Source: CAYFJO01 sp964343305 (GTDB lineage Bacteria > Planctomycetota > Planctomycetia > Pirellulales > Pirellulaceae). From it: DNA of 8,428 nucleotides. This document shows, piece by piece, positions 6,698 to 8,428 of this stretch. Where the stretch lies: NCBI GenBank assembly GCA_964343305.1, contig CAYFJO010000455.1, positions 1-8,428 of the forward strand, in the 5' to 3' direction. The notes below the pieces were generated by a model. The model was given only the letters and a program-made list of their open reading frames with translations, did not search any database and was not told the DNA's origin. Position numbers and translations under genes: made by a program. Positions within the stretch are counted from its first letter, which is position 1. Each line of letters starts with the position of its first letter.

Positions 6698-8428
6698 CTA
6701 TTTCTTCTGCGCCTCTTTTGGCGGTCTGTTCCAGCAGTCGACGGGGTTACTGACCGTTAGTTTGTCGTTGGGCAGGCAACCGATCAGATCGGCGAGGTCG
6801 TACGTCTTCAGTGCCCCATGTACCAGATTCACGTACCAGGTATTGATTCGGTAGTGCCCAAATGGAAGCTGCGTCGTGACCATGTCCGTCCAAGTCAGCG
6901 GAGAACGGTCGAGACTCGTTGACACGAACAATTGAGGCTCGAGTACAGTGGCGTGCAGCGCCGGCGGGCCGACTTCGTAGCCCACGGCCACCAGTTCGAC
7001 TGGTTGTTCCACAGCGGACGGCCCGTGTTTCGCGAGCCAGCGCGCGGCGCGAAGAATCTCATCGGCACGCAATGCCAGAAACGAACGCCCCAAGAGCATC
7101 GGCAAATAGCCCCGCCGTAGTGTCTTATTGTCGCCGCGAGTCTTTGTCTCACCCAGGTCCGGTAGATCGACCGCAAGGACCAGTTGGCCCGCCTTCACAC
7201 GCTGTCCGATGAGGCTGTTCTTCCCGTGAAAATGATGTTTACCATAGTCGCAGACGAACAGGCATGACGGTCCTTTGAGTTCCGGTGGCACGAACATCAG
7301 CGCGGGCAACCAGAGATCGTCGGCCACTTTAAAGATCAGCTTCTCGATCCGGCAGTCATCCCGCTCGACTCGGTCCGTGTTCTGCACTTCAGGCTCGCTC
7401 AAATCGGAAAGCTCGCTGATGTCCGCAACCCGCCGAACTGTTTCAAGCAGTTTCGCCCGATCGGTCGTCTGCCACAGTTTGCGGCGCTGCTGGCGCAGTT
7501 GGTTCTCCAAATCGATATTGAATGCATAGGTGCTTCGCGCGCCGGTGATCCGCATCACCTGGCCTTCGTCTGTGCATGTACCTTCTTCCGGACGAAGATA
7601 AAAACGACCCAGGTTCGGTTCGACGACCGGTTCATCGCGTTTCAATAACCAGCGCTGCATCCAATCGACCGCTCCGACGCGTAACGTGCGCGAAAACCCG
7701 TGAGGCGCATCGGCCTCGACGATCGTCAATCGCTCCGGCTTACCCAGCAAGCCGTAAATCTGCTTTGCCTGCTGGTAGCAATCCCGCGCGCCGTCGATGC
7801 CGGCACAGTTGTCCTTTGTGGCGACCAGCATGCGAGTTGGCTTGGGGGCACGCATGATGACGTAATCGGGATGGTCCATCCCAAAAGCAAGTTGGCCGTG
7901 GATATGCTGCTCGGCGTCAGGTGGTCCGAACGTGTCGAGCAACCAGTGGAAGTTTGTCAAAAAACAACTCGGCGCGGCACAGTCAATGCGGTCGTCCAAT
8001 GCCATCAAGTATCCGGTCTGATTGCCGCCGCCGGAATTGCCCGTGCAGCCGATCCGCTCTGCGTCCACTTCCGGACGCGACTGCAGATAGTCGATCGCCC
8101 TCATCCCGTCCCAGATCTCGTAATGCGCCGCGTCCCGCCCCACCAACGTGCTGCCCAACCCCAACAGGCAATGGTTCATCACGGGCGTGCCGTGAATGTC
8201 TCCTTCCGGCTTGAACAACTGATAACGCTCGCCCTGTTCGATCGGATCGAAGCACAGTACTGCATGGCCATGTTTAACCAGCAGGATGCACGCCGCCTGA
8301 TACGCCCCATAGAGCTTTCCATTTACGGAATGCCCACAAGGCACCAGCACGCCTGGAAACGGCGGTTCCTTTTTCGGCAGATACATCAGAGCCGTCACGT
8401 AATGTTTGGGCCGGCTCTCGAAGATAAC
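6698..8428 (-). CDS. Tandem alpha/beta-hydrolase (acetyl xylan esterase-like), 5' end outside window
   Basis: The frame is open through the upper window edge, so 576 C-terminal codons are seen; a GTG at 8398 is internal, since the sequence before it (VIFESRPKHYV) continues the fold. Numbering from the first visible residue, domain 1 spans about 1-265: PGVLVPCGHS for an oxyanion-type loop, nucleophile elbow CTGNSGGG with Ser132, acid in ATKDNCAGIDG (Asp206 or Asp212), and base His243 in DAPHGF. This is a complete triad of the type seen in acetyl xylan esterase/CE7- or CE15-like and dienelactone hydrolase-like proteins. Domain 2 (about 365-570) repeats the fold: LPALMFVPPELKG, LVLAVDLPDLGET, then VAVGYEVG where the elbow serine is Glu485. 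It is therefore probably non-catalytic. A linker of about 265-365 is helical and charged. The substrate is unknown; an ester of a plant- or algal-type polysaccharide is a reasonable guess. Export cannot be judged because the N-terminus is missing. Confidence 0.85.
   Translation of the reverse strand, partial: VIFESRPKHYVTALMYLPKKEPPFPGVLVPCGHSVNGKLYGAYQAACILLVKHGHAVLCFDPIEQGERYQLFKPEGDIHGTPVMNHCLLGLGSTLVGRDAAHYEIWDGMRAIDYLQSRPEVDAERIGCTGNSGGGNQTGYLMALDDRIDCAAPSCFLTNFHWLLDTFGPPDAEQHIHGQLAFGMDHPDYVIMRAPKPTRMLVATKDNCAGIDGARDCYQQAKQIYGLLGKPERLTIVEADAPHGFSRTLRVGAVDWMQRWLLKRDEPVVEPNLGRFYLRPEEGTCTDEGQVMRITGARSTYAFNIDLENQLRQQRRKLWQTTDRAKLLETVRRVADISELSDLSEPEVQNTDRVERDDCRIEKLIFKVADDLWLPALMFVPPELKGPSCLFVCDYGKHHFHGKNSLIGQRVKAGQLVLAVDLPDLGETKTRGDNKTLRRGYLPMLLGRSFLALRADEILRAARWLAKHGPSAVEQPVELVAVGYEVGPPALHATVLEPQLFVSTSLDRSPLTWTDMVTTQLPFGHYRINTWYVNLVHGALKTYDLADLIGCLPNDKLTVSNPVDCWNRPPKEAQKK

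Overview
The window reads as chromosome of a planctomycete (Pirellulales-like). This is inferred from the protein types: secreted proteins related to the hydrazine synthase alpha subunit, with a lectin-like N-terminus, a TolB-like propeller and CxxCH haem sites; a very long tandem alpha/beta-hydrolase; and an alpha/alpha-toroid carbohydrate-enzyme-like protein. Base composition is moderately GC-rich by eye. No rRNA, tRNA, CRISPR, transposase or phage gene is visible.

All five genes lie on the minus strand, so the reading order runs from high to low coordinates. First (8428-6698) is the 3' part of a tandem alpha/beta-hydrolase whose start is outside the window. It has a complete catalytic triad in its first domain and a second hydrolase-like domain that lacks the nucleophile serine. 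A 250-bp gap follows (6697-6448), holding a nested palindrome (6602-6660) and a possible promoter. Next is a 958-residue secreted HzsA-like protein with two c-type haem motifs (6447-3571). It is followed after 16 bp by an 82-residue small secreted protein (3554-3306). The stop of that gene overlaps, in the sequence GTGA, the GTG start of a 719-residue secreted alpha/alpha-toroid glycosidase- or lyase-like protein (3309-1150). After a 187-bp gap comes a second HzsA-like secreted protein (962-1), cut off by the window edge inside its propeller.

Three starts were moved or chosen using a consistent GGAG placed 7 to 9 nt upstream (6447, 3309, 962). Every gene from 6447 downward begins with an export signal. 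The cluster therefore looks like a periplasmic or cell-surface module in which putative multi-domain cytochromes with carbohydrate-binding-like N-domains are co-expressed with a carbohydrate-active-type toroid protein, with an esterase-type hydrolase just upstream. A role in polysaccharide or glycoside turnover is inference; no substrate can be read from the sequence.

The most notable items are the nested palindrome, whose only two arm-to-arm differences are mutually compensatory within smaller hairpins; the pair of HzsA-like paralogues around a toroid enzyme; the translationally coupled small secreted protein; and the dead second domain of the hydrolase.
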